64,000 nucleotides of DNA from Labyrinthula sp. Ha. Lineage: Eukaryota > Sar > Bigyra > Labyrinthulida > Labyrinthulaceae. Below, piece by piece: positions 1 to 10,734 of the stretch (position 1 is the stretch's first letter; every line of letters starts with the position of its first letter). A model generated the notes under the pieces. It worked only from the letters and a program-made list of their open reading frames with translations, did not search any database and was not told the origin of the DNA. The position numbers were made by a program, and so were the translations under genes. The stretch is from contig JAALGZ010000033.1 of assembly GCA_015227615.1 (NCBI GenBank), positions 358,478-422,477 on the forward strand, read 5' to 3'.

Positions 1-430
1 TATTTAGATTTCAGCGTCGATCTCTTTGTGTAATCATGCTTTAACTTTCTATCTATCACCCTGCCTTAACCTTGGAAGGCATCTAAGAAGTGAATGACCT
101 GAAATGATTTTTCAAGCGTGTTCATTATAATGCAGGAGTTCTCATCAGGGTTGGCCTTGCTCTTGCTCTTGTAACATCATACAATTCCGTAACTACTCTA
201 ATGAGAAAAAAACAAGCATTGAGTAATGAGGTTTTAAACGGTCAAATCCAATTACGAGGACAAAAATCGCGAGGAAAGTCCTCGTTATATTTGTTTTTAA
301 GGACGGTAACAAAAACTACTTAAGTTGGCAAACTACTTGTTCAGCTTAGGCCTTGGCTTCATCTGTGAATAATTGACATTCCACACTATTCTTGAAAAAA
401 CTTCAGGTTTTCAGCAAAAGCTTTGCTAAA
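1..430. other. Window edge, no supported gene
   Basis: I see no convincing coding region. On the minus strand near 20-135 there is a short open stretch that breaks at a TAA, and no splice pair I tried keeps it open. It may be the edge of a gene lying outside the window or a relic. Confidence 0.4.
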
Positions 431-661
431 TCAAAGCATAGCCTGTAAAGATTCTACACCATTTCCAAAATATTTTATTAAGTTAAGAACCCCCAGGGTT
501 TCACTAAGGCTTAGTAGTAGGTTTCGGGTTTTCATAACATAGTCTTTTAGAAATAGTTTATTTCTTTTTCGTTTCTTGTTAATTTTGTACTTATTTCTAA
601 TTACGGCCAGAAAAAGACCAAATAGAACATTATCTCCTAGTAAATCCAGGAATATATTCAT
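431..661 (-). CDS. Small hypothetical protein, 76 aa
   Basis: A 76-residue ORF with a true ATG and an in-frame TAA directly upstream, so no obvious exon precedes it. It is hydrophobic at the N-terminus (about residues 2-22), has a basic KKRKRNK patch in the middle, then an amphipathic Leu-rich tail. It lies head-to-head with the LIM gene, about 190 bp between the two ATGs, so the two could share a promoter region. I do not recognise the family. The tail vaguely recalls membrane-bound peroxisomal PEX11 helices, but this is too weak to name it. It could be chance in AT-rich DNA. Confidence 0.25.
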   Translation of the reverse strand: MNIFLDLLGDNVLFGLFLAVIRNKYKINKKRKRNKLFLKDYVMKTRNLLLSLSETLGVLNLIKYFGNGVESLQAML

Positions 662-729
662 TTACCTAAGTATACAGCATACTCCCATTTCTTTTCGCTG
701 TTATTATAATTATGACCGACTCTATTGCG

Positions 730-760
730 CTTCCGCATAAATACGGGTTCCGAAACGGAA
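730..760. promoter_or_regulatory. TTCCG/CGGAA inverted repeat upstream of the LIM gene
   Basis: A perfect 5-bp inverted repeat, TTCCG-aaa-CGGAA, occupies 748-760, with another TTCCG at 731-735. It lies about 90 bp before the LIM start codon and about 90 bp before the divergent small ORF. It could be a transcription-factor site. No factor is identified and the repeat is short, so chance is possible. Confidence 0.2.
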
Positions 761-851
761 AGTGAAACCTATCCGTTACTAGAATTTGAAAAAGTAACTT
801 CAACGAAAAGAAAATCCGACTGAAAGTAGATTGAGAAATAGTAAAAGAAAA

Positions 852-2186
852 ATGGTTAAGTATGGATCAACTGATAGATGTGTAGTATGTAATAAACTAG
901 TGGGCTTTGCTGAGGCTGTATATCACGATGATAAAGTATATCATCAGAACCATTATAGATGTGAAAGTTGCAACAAGAAACTGGCTAGGGGTCTGGGATT
1001 AACAAAAGGAGGAAAGATGTATTGTCACAATTGCCATAGGAAAGCTGGTAAAGCTTTTAACCCGAAGATCAAGAACATTGAGAGAAAAAGGGAAACACTG
1101 AGAAAAGTCGTTGCTCCAAGGCAACCAGCTTTTGCTCATAGAGCAACCATTAAGAGAAGCAAGAAAGACGCTCCAAAGCCTTACTCTGAAAAAACTCGAA
1201 AACAGAAGACAGTATTGGATGCCGGTAAAAGATTACATGAGTTTGAAGTAGCCATTTTTAATGGTTCAAGTGTTGATGAACTAAAGACATACCTTGAGCT
1301 TGGAGACGTAGATGTATCAACTTGGAATAAGAAAACTTTCGAGAGTTTGCTGCTCGAAATTAAAGAAGGAAGAAGTGAACTGGGGTATGATGCAGATGGA
1401 AGGGCTCTTAGAGTTGCGTCCGTTGTGAAAGTCTTCATCCAAGATGTCTTCAATGGCTTACTCTTATTGAACCCACTTAATTCTGAAGGTTCTGTGAAGG
1501 CTACACCTGGGAATAAAGCTGGGAACCGAAAGCACTTGGCTGAAACTCAGTTCGAAAATAATATTTATCCTGGAGTAGTAGATTTTATGGATTTCAATTT
1601 CGGAGTTGATTTCTCAGCGACGGGTGATGTGTCGGAAAACGCTTATGCAGGATTATTTGAGTATCTTGGTTTCGCTAAGCCTTCATCTGGTCGAAATTCT
1701 GTAAAGATCAAAGCCGGAAGCTCAATGTTTGAGGTTCCTGGAGCTATTATTCCAGAAACTACGTTTACACTAAATGAAACAGCGCAACAAGCTGCGGCTA
1801 GGCTGTTTGGTACAAGAATTGGTCAAGGAAATGTTTCCCCAAGGATGTTCTCGAAGCAAGTACATAAAGTTGTTAAGACGCATTTGAGCAAGAGCTTCAA
1901 GAATCTGAACTCTGAGTACCACATTTATAATGTTACGATGAAAACCCAGTTGATTACCGGCTTACAAAAAAAACTTCCAATTGGAAAAGCAGCATCGTTT
2001 GATCTTGGAAGTGGTGCCAAGACAACCCGTTGGTATATATGGGCCAAGGAAGGTGATGACATTGGAACAGTTGTTGACATGTTAAATTCCTCTGGACTCT
2101 CTGGTTTTGAACGCGAGTTCATTTCTTCACACTTCGACGAGGTTGCGAAAGCTGAGTTTGCAATCGCAAAAAGATGGAAGAACTAG
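852..2186 (+). CDS. LIM-domain protein, 444 aa
   Basis: The first in-frame ATG is at 852; the frame is open slightly further upstream but only with a TTG. Residues about 10-66 form one LIM zinc-binding domain: CVVC, then H-x2-H-x2-C-x2-C in the central knuckle (His replaces the more usual Cys at one ligand), then CHNC at the end. LIM domains are protein-docking modules often tied to the cytoskeleton or transcription. A Lys/Arg-rich linker (about 75-125) follows. The remaining 300 residues have a mixed alpha/beta look, with a Gly/Ser/Thr-rich stretch DLGSGAKTTRWYIWAKEG near the C-terminus, and I do not recognise them. No intron is needed. The gene converges on the RRN3-like gene, 233 bp between stops. 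The LIM call is firm; the cellular role is unknown. Confidence 0.8.
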   Translation: MVKYGSTDRCVVCNKLVGFAEAVYHDDKVYHQNHYRCESCNKKLARGLGLTKGGKMYCHNCHRKAGKAFNPKIKNIERKRETLRKVVAPRQPAFAHRATIKRSKKDAPKPYSEKTRKQKTVLDAGKRLHEFEVAIFNGSSVDELKTYLELGDVDVSTWNKKTFESLLLEIKEGRSELGYDADGRALRVASVVKVFIQDVFNGLLLLNPLNSEGSVKATPGNKAGNRKHLAETQFENNIYPGVVDFMDFNFGVDFSATGDVSENAYAGLFEYLGFAKPSSGRNSVKIKAGSSMFEVPGAIIPETTFTLNETAQQAAARLFGTRIGQGNVSPRMFSKQVHKVVKTHLSKSFKNLNSEYHIYNVTMKTQLITGLQKKLPIGKAASFDLGSGAKTTRWYIWAKEGDDIGTVVDMLNSSGLSGFEREFISSHFDEVAKAEFAIAKRWKN

Positions 2187-2419
2187 ATGGCAACTAGTCT
2201 AGTTATTTGCTAGGTTATTTTTGGATAGTTATTCTGGATTTTGTATTTCACGTGAAACCAATTGAATTTTAAATTTTTCATTACACAGGGTTTCCCTCTA
2301 TCAGAAGAACAAGAGGGTGTGTATTATGCTTATCAACTTATAGTCTCTTCTCTACACTCAGAATAAATTAAGAAGCTACCTCCAAAACAGTTACAAGTAT
2401 GTCCCGCTCTAAAGTATTT

Positions 2420-4375
2420 CTACGAATACAGGAAATTTGAGCTATCCGAAGCTAGGGAGGAGATATAATCAGGAATAATGTCTATAGAAGTTTCAGATAT
2501 GAGAGATCCATGTACTTGGTCTAATCTATTTCTCTTGGCCCTAGCAATCGGGGTGCCAAGTTCCCCTATGTTCATCCTATACTCTACTTTGTCCGATGAT
2601 ATACTTATATCAGAAACAACAGAAGAATCATCAACCTCGTTTTCAACAACTGGAAGATTTATTTCTATACTTCGTATACTCCCCAAATCAAACTCTTCCT
2701 CATCTTCCGTTTCTTCTACTCCATAGTCTTCAAGGTACTCCCTTGTCTTGACGAAATCCTCTCTAAGTTGAGCATCATCATACACATCATAGTTTAGGAC
2801 ATTAGTCTTCTGTCTATACTTTGCACTCGGAGATTTGCTGTTCAGTGATAGCTTCAGCTTCTTCTCTAGAGCACGTAAATTAACAGCATCAGAATCTAGG
2901 AACTCAAATGGATTAGCTGTTTTCCCTAATATAGTTTGCCATGAATACATCTGCCCAGCAAAAAAAGGATCTTTGAAAAGAGACTGCTCTATTATGTTCT
3001 CGCGTGCTGATACTATGGTAGCAATGCAAGACCAGGTACATAGATATTCTTGGTGTAGAGAACACATCTCTTGCTCAATTTTATATCTTGTCTTGTCTAC
3101 ATCTTGAATAAAGTTAGTAACAGAATATTGACATACGAAAGCAAGCAGATTTTTGAGAACCCAATTGACTACTTTAGAGTGAACACCAGAGTACTCAGAA
3201 CATAGTAGGTATGTAACAAGCAATAAACTTTTCTCCCACTGTTTTGAATCATTAATATTTTCATTTTGATTACTGAATAAGGAATACTCTAAAATATTCT
3301 TCACTAATCCAGCACTTGCTTTATTATAGTATTTTGAATCAACAAATTCATCTTGTTTGGCTTTTTTGCTAAAAAAAAGAACAAAAAAAGGGTAGATTCG
3401 TTCAATTTCACCACCTTGAGCAAAATAACTTTTCAATAAAACTTGATACACATTCAAAACGTGGAAAAAAGAATCCTCGTTGGTAACATAAAACGAAAGG
3501 AGTCGTCGATGTAATAAAAGAAAAAGGCTATCAAGAAGTACTAACTTAGAGCCATGAATTTTGTTCAAAAAAAAGTGTGCTAATATCTGCCAAATCTGCA
3601 TCTTAAAAGTTGTTGGTAGAGCATAGTCTAAAAGATTTGTCACTTCGTTAAAATAAGACCAGATTACTCTATTTGGCTTGTTTTTAGCTGTTGGAAAATT
3701 AAGAGTAAATATTCTAGAAAGAATGTCGCTGAAAGAAGGGTTTATTCTGAGAAGGTCTTGAATGCAACCGTGTACAACAAAACTTAGAGATTTATCTAAA
3801 GTAGGTTGTTCCGGGTTGTCGCTGATAAATGCTTTTACAAGACAATTAAAAACCGGGTTTGCAAATGAGGGATTCGATGCAACAAGAGCTTTAAGGAAGG
3901 AAACAAAAGAGAGACACACAGTAGAATCCACCCCGCGGAAGTCAAAGCAGAAGAGCATCGTGAAGAGAGCTTCGAAATGTGTCTCCAATGGGTATTGGGA
4001 CAGTAAGTTTATGTTTTTTTTCAGAGCTACGAAAATTAGGTACTGCTCTCTGGGGTTTTGACATAAGGTGAGATTTTGGAGGAGTTGGGTGTATTTTGGA
4101 GAAGATGTTAAGTTTTCGTTTCTTGCGCCATATGGCTGGTTGTCGGCCTGAATCTTAGAGGAAAGGGCTTTTTTAAAGGTTTTTGTGGTTTTGTCGAGGT
4201 AAAGTTTTTCCTTTTCGTTTAATTGAACTAGTTTTGGTTGAACTGAGGCTGTTTTGGGAGACATTATCTCCAATGGTTCTTGGCGTTTGTTTTTCTGTCG
4301 TCTTGTTTTTGGGTTTGATGCAGTTTGCGTAGGTTCTTGCAAATTTCTCATAAACTTTCTAAATGCCAACCGCAT
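2420..4375 (-). CDS. RRN3: RRN3/TIF-IA-like RNA polymerase I initiation factor
   Basis: An intact 651-residue ORF starting at ATG 4375. After a basic, low-complexity N-terminus (about 90 residues) it is almost all helical, HEAT-repeat-like. The order of segments resembles RRN3: a FVSFLKALVASNP stretch, then HGCIQDLLRINPSFSDILSRIF and a short xNFPxxxxKPN segment corresponding to the conserved LP..L..NFPxK region, then W-Y-F-N-E-V-T-N-L-L-D-Y, and late in the protein a TANPFEFLDSDAV stretch like the LNPLK.C region. An acidic/Ser-rich tail follows. RRN3 bridges Pol I to its promoter factors in the nucleolus and controls rRNA synthesis; family length is about 600-650 aa, which fits. Similarity is by pattern, not alignment, so another HEAT-type protein remains possible. 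Confidence 0.6.
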   Translation of the reverse strand: MRLAFRKFMRNLQEPTQTASNPKTRRQKNKRQEPLEIMSPKTASVQPKLVQLNEKEKLYLDKTTKTFKKALSSKIQADNQPYGARNENLTSSPKYTQLLQNLTLCQNPREQYLIFVALKKNINLLSQYPLETHFEALFTMLFCFDFRGVDSTVCLSFVSFLKALVASNPSFANPVFNCLVKAFISDNPEQPTLDKSLSFVVHGCIQDLLRINPSFSDILSRIFTLNFPTAKNKPNRVIWSYFNEVTNLLDYALPTTFKMQIWQILAHFFLNKIHGSKLVLLDSLFLLLHRRLLSFYVTNEDSFFHVLNVYQVLLKSYFAQGGEIERIYPFFVLFFSKKAKQDEFVDSKYYNKASAGLVKNILEYSLFSNQNENINDSKQWEKSLLLVTYLLCSEYSGVHSKVVNWVLKNLLAFVCQYSVTNFIQDVDKTRYKIEQEMCSLHQEYLCTWSCIATIVSARENIIEQSLFKDPFFAGQMYSWQTILGKTANPFEFLDSDAVNLRALEKKLKLSLNSKSPSAKYRQKTNVLNYDVYDDAQLREDFVKTREYLEDYGVEETEDEEEFDLGSIRSIEINLPVVENEVDDSSVVSDISISSDKVEYRMNIGELGTPIARAKRNRLDQVHGSLISETSIDIIPDYISSLASDSSNFLYS

Positions 4376-4388
4376 TTTGATTTAGATT

Positions 4389-4410
4389 TTTTTGACATAT
4401 GTGTCAAAAA
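4389..4410. promoter_or_regulatory. 9-bp inverted repeat just upstream of the RRN3-like start
   Basis: Arms TTTTTGACA and TGTCAAAAA are perfect reverse complements separated by 4 nt. The repeat ends 14 bp upstream of the start codon at 4375, so it is either in the 5' leader (where the RNA could form a hairpin) or a DNA-binding palindrome in the promoter. I saw no second copy in front of another gene. Confidence 0.35.
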
Positions 4411-7400
4411 CACACGGCATTCTATTGGTCAAATTTTAAATTGCCCAAAATGTAAATCCAGAACCTCACAAATCCATCGGAAAAAGGATGTTGATCAAAT
4501 CGAGGGAAAGCTTGAAACCCCCAGACGGGGGGGTGTTTATGAAGACGCAGGGAGCTTGAATGGCTTAAGCTGTGAGGGATTAGACAGCTTCAAATTTTGT
4601 TATTTTTTAGCTTTGCGTTCAAGAATTAGGTATCCAAAACAAGAGCTGAAGAAGAACTTATTTTTGCACAACATCAATAAGAAGGATTTATATTTGCAAG
4701 AGTTCAAGCAGAAGAAATGATATTTGAAAAAGAACAAAAAGAAGGATTTATGGTTTGAAACAAAAGTTTAGGAAGGATCACTAGGAAAGAACAAGTAACG
4801 CAAGAAATTTTTTTTCATATAGCGGTAGCTTTACTGTACTGTGCAAAACACAAAAGGTCTCATTTTGATTTCAACACAAACCTACATCTTCTCAAATTCA
4901 ATTTTAAAAATTAATGGTTTTAAAACATTATTTGCATTACGTCAAATATTTGTTCATTAACTTTTTCACATACTTAGAAGAATCTGTGTTGAAGATATGG
5001 AAAAAGATTAAGTCTATCCCCATTTTCAACGAGGGTTGAGTGGAGAGGGAAGGCTGAGTTATGGGGGCCATTTTTAGAGTCCTAATCCAACCTAAACTTC
5101 AAGGATCAAGTTTAAATAACAACAGAAAATGGTGTAATCCCATAGAATAAGCATAAGAAGACAATTTACCATTAAGTTCTTAACTATTATTGTTTTTGTG
5201 TCATCTTGTACCACACTTCACTTTGTTCCCAGCCCCCCCTATGCTTTCACTAAGTGCAAAATCAAAAATTTTACCCATATGGCCCAGCTTTATGCTAAGC
5301 TCCCTAAAATTCTGTCAAAGTTAAGTTTTTTAATGGCGATTTGGCCAATTTGACGATTTTTCACATCATTCTTCCAATCCGATTCCGTTTGTTATTGACA
5401 CATGTGGCAAGAACTCGATCTCACCACTTCTTATGTATGAACCAAGACCACAAAGTATTATTTGGCTTATAAAAATATTGTCGACATAATAATAACGACT
5501 CTAACATTTATTTTTTTGTTGCTAGTATCATTGGTTTACCTACTTTGCTCTGCCCTTATGCCAAATTTGGTAAATGGTGTTTGTATCAAGATACTACGTT
5601 CAAATAAGAGTTCTTCAGAGAACGTTACTTTGCTAGGAGTACAGTTCTTTGATTCCCCAGTACTGACAATAGAACTCACAGATATCAAGATTAATTAAAA
5701 GAGTGTTCCACTTCTTTAGAGAGCAATTTAGTTACGTTGTAGGCATTTGACTGACAGCCCTAACCTTCTTTGGGATATAGCCTGGGGTCGGACCCTATAA
5801 GCACCAGACAACAGATGTTACTATCTGTCTAAATATTAGTTTTATTTGAGAAGTTTCTTATTAATTTGGAATTAAGTTAATAATGTATTCAATTTTTTTT
5901 GTCTTGTCTCTTTGTCTACCATTGAACATGTAAATATGTCTTTGGAAAAAGCTATAGTTGTACTACATTCAAGTATAGTCATTCTTGAACCATAAAAAAT
6001 GGAAATTACATAGGTTTTAGATCAGAGAAGAAAACACTAAAACTGTTTAAACGTTCTGTAGAAATAAGTTTCAGCATGAATCTAAACAAACTTCCTCAAG
6101 TTGCAGTAACAAGCGATTAGCTCATGCACAGCAATGCCAAAGAACAACTCATAGATCACAGGAAGTTTGTCTAGGCGTTGACTCAATTATGAACAGAGCC
6201 ATAAAAAGTTTGATTAACTGGTTTTCCACGTTTGTTTCTTGGAACGATATCTAGTCTTTTGGAAATGACAGTAATAGTCTTTAAAGCTGGGTTCAAAACA
6301 GCTTTAATGTTGGCGGGGACTATGAAAAATTAACACTAGAAGAAGATTATCTCAACAAAAATTGCACCAAGGAAAGATATAAATTCGTCTTTGTAAGTAT
6401 GAAAAAAAATATTCTAGAAAAAAGAGATTAACTTTCAGATAAAATCCGCTTGGTTCACTTGTATTATTCGTAAATTTCCAGGCTAGATTACTTATTTTGG
6501 TAAATACTGTGATCCATTTGCTCAAATTTATGAGATGACACTTGCTCTCCTTTGAATAAGACACACTTTTTTACATAGAGTGAAAAAAGTCCTTTATCAA
6601 TTTCAGATCAGAGATAACATTCAATAGTCTTAGAAAGCTAAGTTGGAATGTCATTGAGATTAGCTTTTTCATGATATATTGGCCATTCTGAACGGATACT
6701 ACCAGTGTTCGATGCTCTAGCGTTTTAATTGAAGTCTGATAATAAAATTACACCATCTCACGCAATTATTTTTTAAATCGCCAATCACTAAATAACTTTC
6801 ATAACATTGGAAATCTATGCCAGGACATAAGAGCCCTGCAAAAAGAGCGTAAGTGACAATCTCCATGAGTTGAGATTGTTTATTGTTCGGCTGTTTGTTC
6901 TTGCTTTGAGCGCAATCGGATGGAGTGAGAGCTAATAATATAAAAAGAGAGTGTTTAATTCATAGTTTTTTGGTGCTTTTGATGCACTTTTAGGTCAAAG
7001 AAAATTTTTCTTAGTTACGGAATACCAATCGTAGGTACATGGATTATATGTCTTACTACTTGGCGATATTGCAAGCAATGGTATTAAATAAATGTAATCT
7101 CTCTAAACTTATGATAAAGTAGTAATAGTAAAAATAAGTCTAAAGGAGGAATCTATTCAAGAGCCTTTCTTAATTAAGCGCTACGCTGTTAGGTACAAAT
7201 TAAACAGAAGACTAGAATATAGTTCATCCTAAGAGATTAAGAGCTTTGGTACTGTCCGTGCAACTCAACAAAGTTCCAAGCGCACTTGTAGTGGTTGTTA
7301 AGTTTTACGAACTTGCTTCAGTTTAGGTGAGATTCATCCAGAGTATATGGAACAGGGATGAATGAGTGTTCAACAAAATTTAAGAAGTTATATTATAGAC

Positions 7401-9235
7401 GAACGATTTTGTGCATGTTAGGAAGAGATCATCTAAATCCTACCAGTTAATTTATCATATTAATCTAAGGTTTAAGATTGTTTCTAATTAAATTTATTGT
7501 TCGAATTAATTCCTAATAATTGTACAGAAACTGATAAACATTAATATTAGGTCCCATTTCTCCAGGAATCGAGGAAATAATATTTTATTTGGCACCATAA
7601 AGTCCAATAGTCATGTGTTGTCTTCCTTGTAAATTAACTTGGGCTATATATTTTTAGATATAATATTCTATTCAGCAAACTAAAGCTTTAAATTCTCAAT
7701 ATAGAAGTTGATTAGTGAGAGAGATAATCTAATCTCGAGTTTATATAGTCGTCAACCAATTGATATCCTTTTCTTATGATAGAACAAAGAGAAAATGGCA
7801 ACAACAAGCACCTTATTTTGATCTTTATGCTATACTTTCAGTATAGTTGAAAACTTTAATTTAATTTTATATGCTCTCTGACTACCATGGCACTTTTGCA
7901 GAATTTAATCTAAATAGACCATGTATCTATTTAAGTAATTAAAGTACGAAGAGGTACAGGGTGGAAGCTTCCTCTAAAAGCTTACTTTTGGGTAATTTGC
8001 TCTAGACATATGTAACAACAGAGGTAAAAAGCGAGAGCTCCAGTAGACATATGATCAGGTAAAGTGGTGAAACTAGGAATCTATTGCTTTTCAAAGTGAT
8101 GTAACCTAAAAAAGAGCAATTTTTAATGGTACGTATTGCGGATCTTTGCGAAAAAGAGCAAAAAAACGAGGTATTTTGGGGTGAAGTCTAGGTTGGGAAC
8201 ACAATTAGAATTTAGGAGTCTAAGAACTAAAACAGAAACAATAGAATCTGAATACTTATATCTTACTTTGCGCTTGAATATTTTCTCAACGTTATGATCC
8301 ACTTTCATTTCATTCTTTTCCCAGTTCTATGGTTTTACTCTAAATTCCCCTTAGACACATTTCAATGATGAAAAACACATTTAGAATTCCCTATCAAGGC
8401 TCAGTTAAACCGCTTGGGCCTGTAGTGTCAATACTGTAAATATTTTTTTACGGTCTCCATTGTTTCTTTTGTAGACGAGAACTTGTGATTACTTGAAGAT
8501 TTTGCATTTCAACCGTTCCTTCGCATATTTTCTTACTAAAGAGTCTCGCTACCGGCAATCTATGACCACTATGCCATAAAACTCAATTCAGCACTAGATT
8601 TGATAGATTGTTTTCTTCTTGTCATGCAAAGAACTGTTCAAAAGGAAGAAGCTGGAATTTCTCCATCAAAGACCAGTTAAATTACTATGAGGGAAAAGTA
8701 CAAAGTAAATCAATAATGATCTCACCCTCTTGCATGATCTGTGCCATTTTCTTCTGTTTTTTTCAAGATAAATTACTACTGGAGAAACTATCATTCATCG
8801 CCTTAAACAATGACTATAAAATGCAGAGACTTCCTAATTTCTTTGTCAATTATTAAATTTTATTGATATTTTGTTGGTTGGTTACATTATGTCACAAATA
8901 GAGGTGCTGGCAGAGTAAATTTACTAATTATAAGATTGAGGATGCCCAAGGTCAGACTCAATCGAAGCACATTTTTGGAGTTTTGAGGATTTTCAAAACC
9001 CATTTACTAAACTCGAAGACCTCATTGAGTTCCTCATTCTTCACTCAATGTGGTATCAAAATCACTCAGAGACTAAAAAACTATGTCTAATGTCCGAATG
9101 AGTTCAAAATGAGGACTCAGGTCACATCTCTAGTGACAAACTTTTGATATTTTGGAATATGATCAACGGTTTCTCATTTGATATTGATCATAAGGAAATT
9201 TTCTTCTCAGTGTCGCATTACCCTGGGAATATTGT
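4411..9235. other. Gene-poor AT-rich stretch
   Basis: About 4.8 kb without a supported gene. Around 4640-4770 the plus strand has purine-rich imperfect repeats built on agaaggattta. A 78-codon hydrophobic frame at 5462-5698 lacks an early ATG. At 9023-9051 a short inverted repeat pairs cattgagt with actcaatg. No tRNA, no recognisable transposon and no family motif was seen. Confidence 0.6.
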
Positions 9236-10708
9236 ATGGCTATCGAAACAAAACAACAGCTAGAGAACATACAGAAAGTTGTGGATCTACTCGAGACATT
9301 ACTTCACGTTCCAGATGCTGAGCTTCAACAACCTGAATACCGGCAACTAAGAGTTTCTATATCTAAGTTTTATACAAAGAAGTTGCAAAAGAACTTTTTC
9401 AAAGGCTTAGATCCCAAAGAATACAAGTCAAAGAAACAAAAGTCAATGGAAAGAGAACGCATTAAAACTAAGAAAAAATACCATGATGACCAACATATGA
9501 AAAAAAGGGAGTTAAGAAAACAGAGACAAGAGAATCTTCAAAAACTATTAGATGAGCAACCTCACGAGTTCACTCATTTGTTGATCCCCGATGGAGCTGC
9601 CTCTAGGTCTATAAAAACGATTACTGGGAAAAATCATACTGTGGACAAAGTTTATAATCATCTTTCATGCTACTGCTGCAAAGCAAGATTTCAGGAGCTT
9701 CATTTCTTTTATTCTCACTTTTGCCCGCGTTGTGCTGACTTAAACTGGCAGAAACGGAATTTAAATATTGACATGGGAGGCAAAATTTGTTTGGTAACAG
9801 GTGGAAGAATAAAAATTGGTTTTGAGACAGCAGTGAAGCTTCTGCGAATGGGTGCTAAAGTTTTGATTACAACAAGGTTTCCCAACGAAGCAGCAGCTAG
9901 GTACGAGAAACTCAAGGACTTCGCCACGTTTGAGTCAAATTTGGAAATTCTTGGACTTGATTTTAAAAATATTCGTTTTGTGGAGCTTCTTGCGGAATAT
10001 ATTATTACAAAATATTCGTTTTTGGATGTTTTAATCAACAATGCGTGTCAAACAATACGAAGACCCACTGAGTACTACAACCAGCTCCTTCTCGAAGAAT
10101 CAAAATCCGCAAACTCGCATCAACTTGTCTCTTCCAACTTTGGATACCTAGTTGAATCTCATTTTGATGATAAAAAGTACTTTCCTGATGGTTTAGTTGA
10201 TGTAAATGGTCAACAAGTTGATCTACGGAAAAAGAATTCATGGACAATGAAAGTAGAAGAAGTTGAAACCTCCGAATTAGTTGAGGTACTTGCTGTTAAT
10301 TCTGTAGCACCTTTCATTTTAACTTCGAAATTAAAACCACTTCTCGTACGGGCTGCAGAAAAATCTGGTAGTTCGTATGTCGTAAACGTTTCAGCTATGG
10401 AGGGGAAGTTCTACAGATACAAGAACAGCAATCATCCGCATACAAACATGGCAAAAGCAGCCCTGAATATGTTAACCAGGACATCTGCAGCAGATTATGC
10501 CAAATCTCTCATTTTCATGAACTCTGTTGATACTGGTTGGATAAACGATGAAAATCCAATACGAGAAGCAGCTAGAATCCACAAGCAAAACGGCTTTCAA
10601 ACTCCCATTGATGAAATAGATGCGGCTTCAAGAATTTTGGATCCTGTTTTAAACGGTAAAAACGAGTTTGGAAAATTTCTTAAGGACTATCGTGAAACTG
10701 AATGGTAA
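9236..10708 (+). CDS. Zn-finger plus short-chain dehydrogenase/reductase-like protein
   Basis: 490 residues from ATG 9236. Residues about 1-110 are basic and helical. A Cys pair region follows (CYCC at 145-148 and CPRC at 163-166), a probable zinc knuckle. Then comes a Rossmann SDR domain: TGGRIKIG (188-195) for NAD(P), NNACQTIRRP (268-277), the catalytic-region Ser in VNVSAMEG (about 386) and HPHTNMAKAALNM (about 400-412). In this last motif Thr403 stands where the SDR catalytic Tyr normally sits (YxxxK becomes TxxxK). From memory of the family, the same Zn-finger/SDR order and the same HPHTNMAK motif occur in plant and amoebozoan proteins of unknown role, so the change looks family-wide rather than a local mutation. 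The reaction is unknown and it may bind nucleotide without classical SDR catalysis. The next gene begins at or just past its stop. Confidence 0.8.
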   Translation: MAIETKQQLENIQKVVDLLETLLHVPDAELQQPEYRQLRVSISKFYTKKLQKNFFKGLDPKEYKSKKQKSMERERIKTKKKYHDDQHMKKRELRKQRQENLQKLLDEQPHEFTHLLIPDGAASRSIKTITGKNHTVDKVYNHLSCYCCKARFQELHFFYSHFCPRCADLNWQKRNLNIDMGGKICLVTGGRIKIGFETAVKLLRMGAKVLITTRFPNEAAARYEKLKDFATFESNLEILGLDFKNIRFVELLAEYIITKYSFLDVLINNACQTIRRPTEYYNQLLLEESKSANSHQLVSSNFGYLVESHFDDKKYFPDGLVDVNGQQVDLRKKNSWTMKVEEVETSELVEVLAVNSVAPFILTSKLKPLLVRAAEKSGSSYVVNVSAMEGKFYRYKNSNHPHTNMAKAALNMLTRTSAADYAKSLIFMNSVDTGWINDENPIREAARIHKQNGFQTPIDEIDAASRILDPVLNGKNEFGKFLKDYRETEW

Positions 10709-10734
10709 AAACTATCCGTTACGTAAAAACGTTG

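Noticed and set aside
4325-4720. 131-codon plus-strand frame
   Set aside because: Opens with TTG, lies mostly antisense to the RRN3-like start region and then in purine-rich low-complexity sequence.
5462-5698. 78-codon hydrophobic frame
   Set aside because: No early ATG, no neighbours, composition expected in AT-rich DNA.
9023-9051. Short inverted repeat
   Set aside because: 8-bp arms in AT-rich sequence with no gene end beside it; could not be tied to a function.
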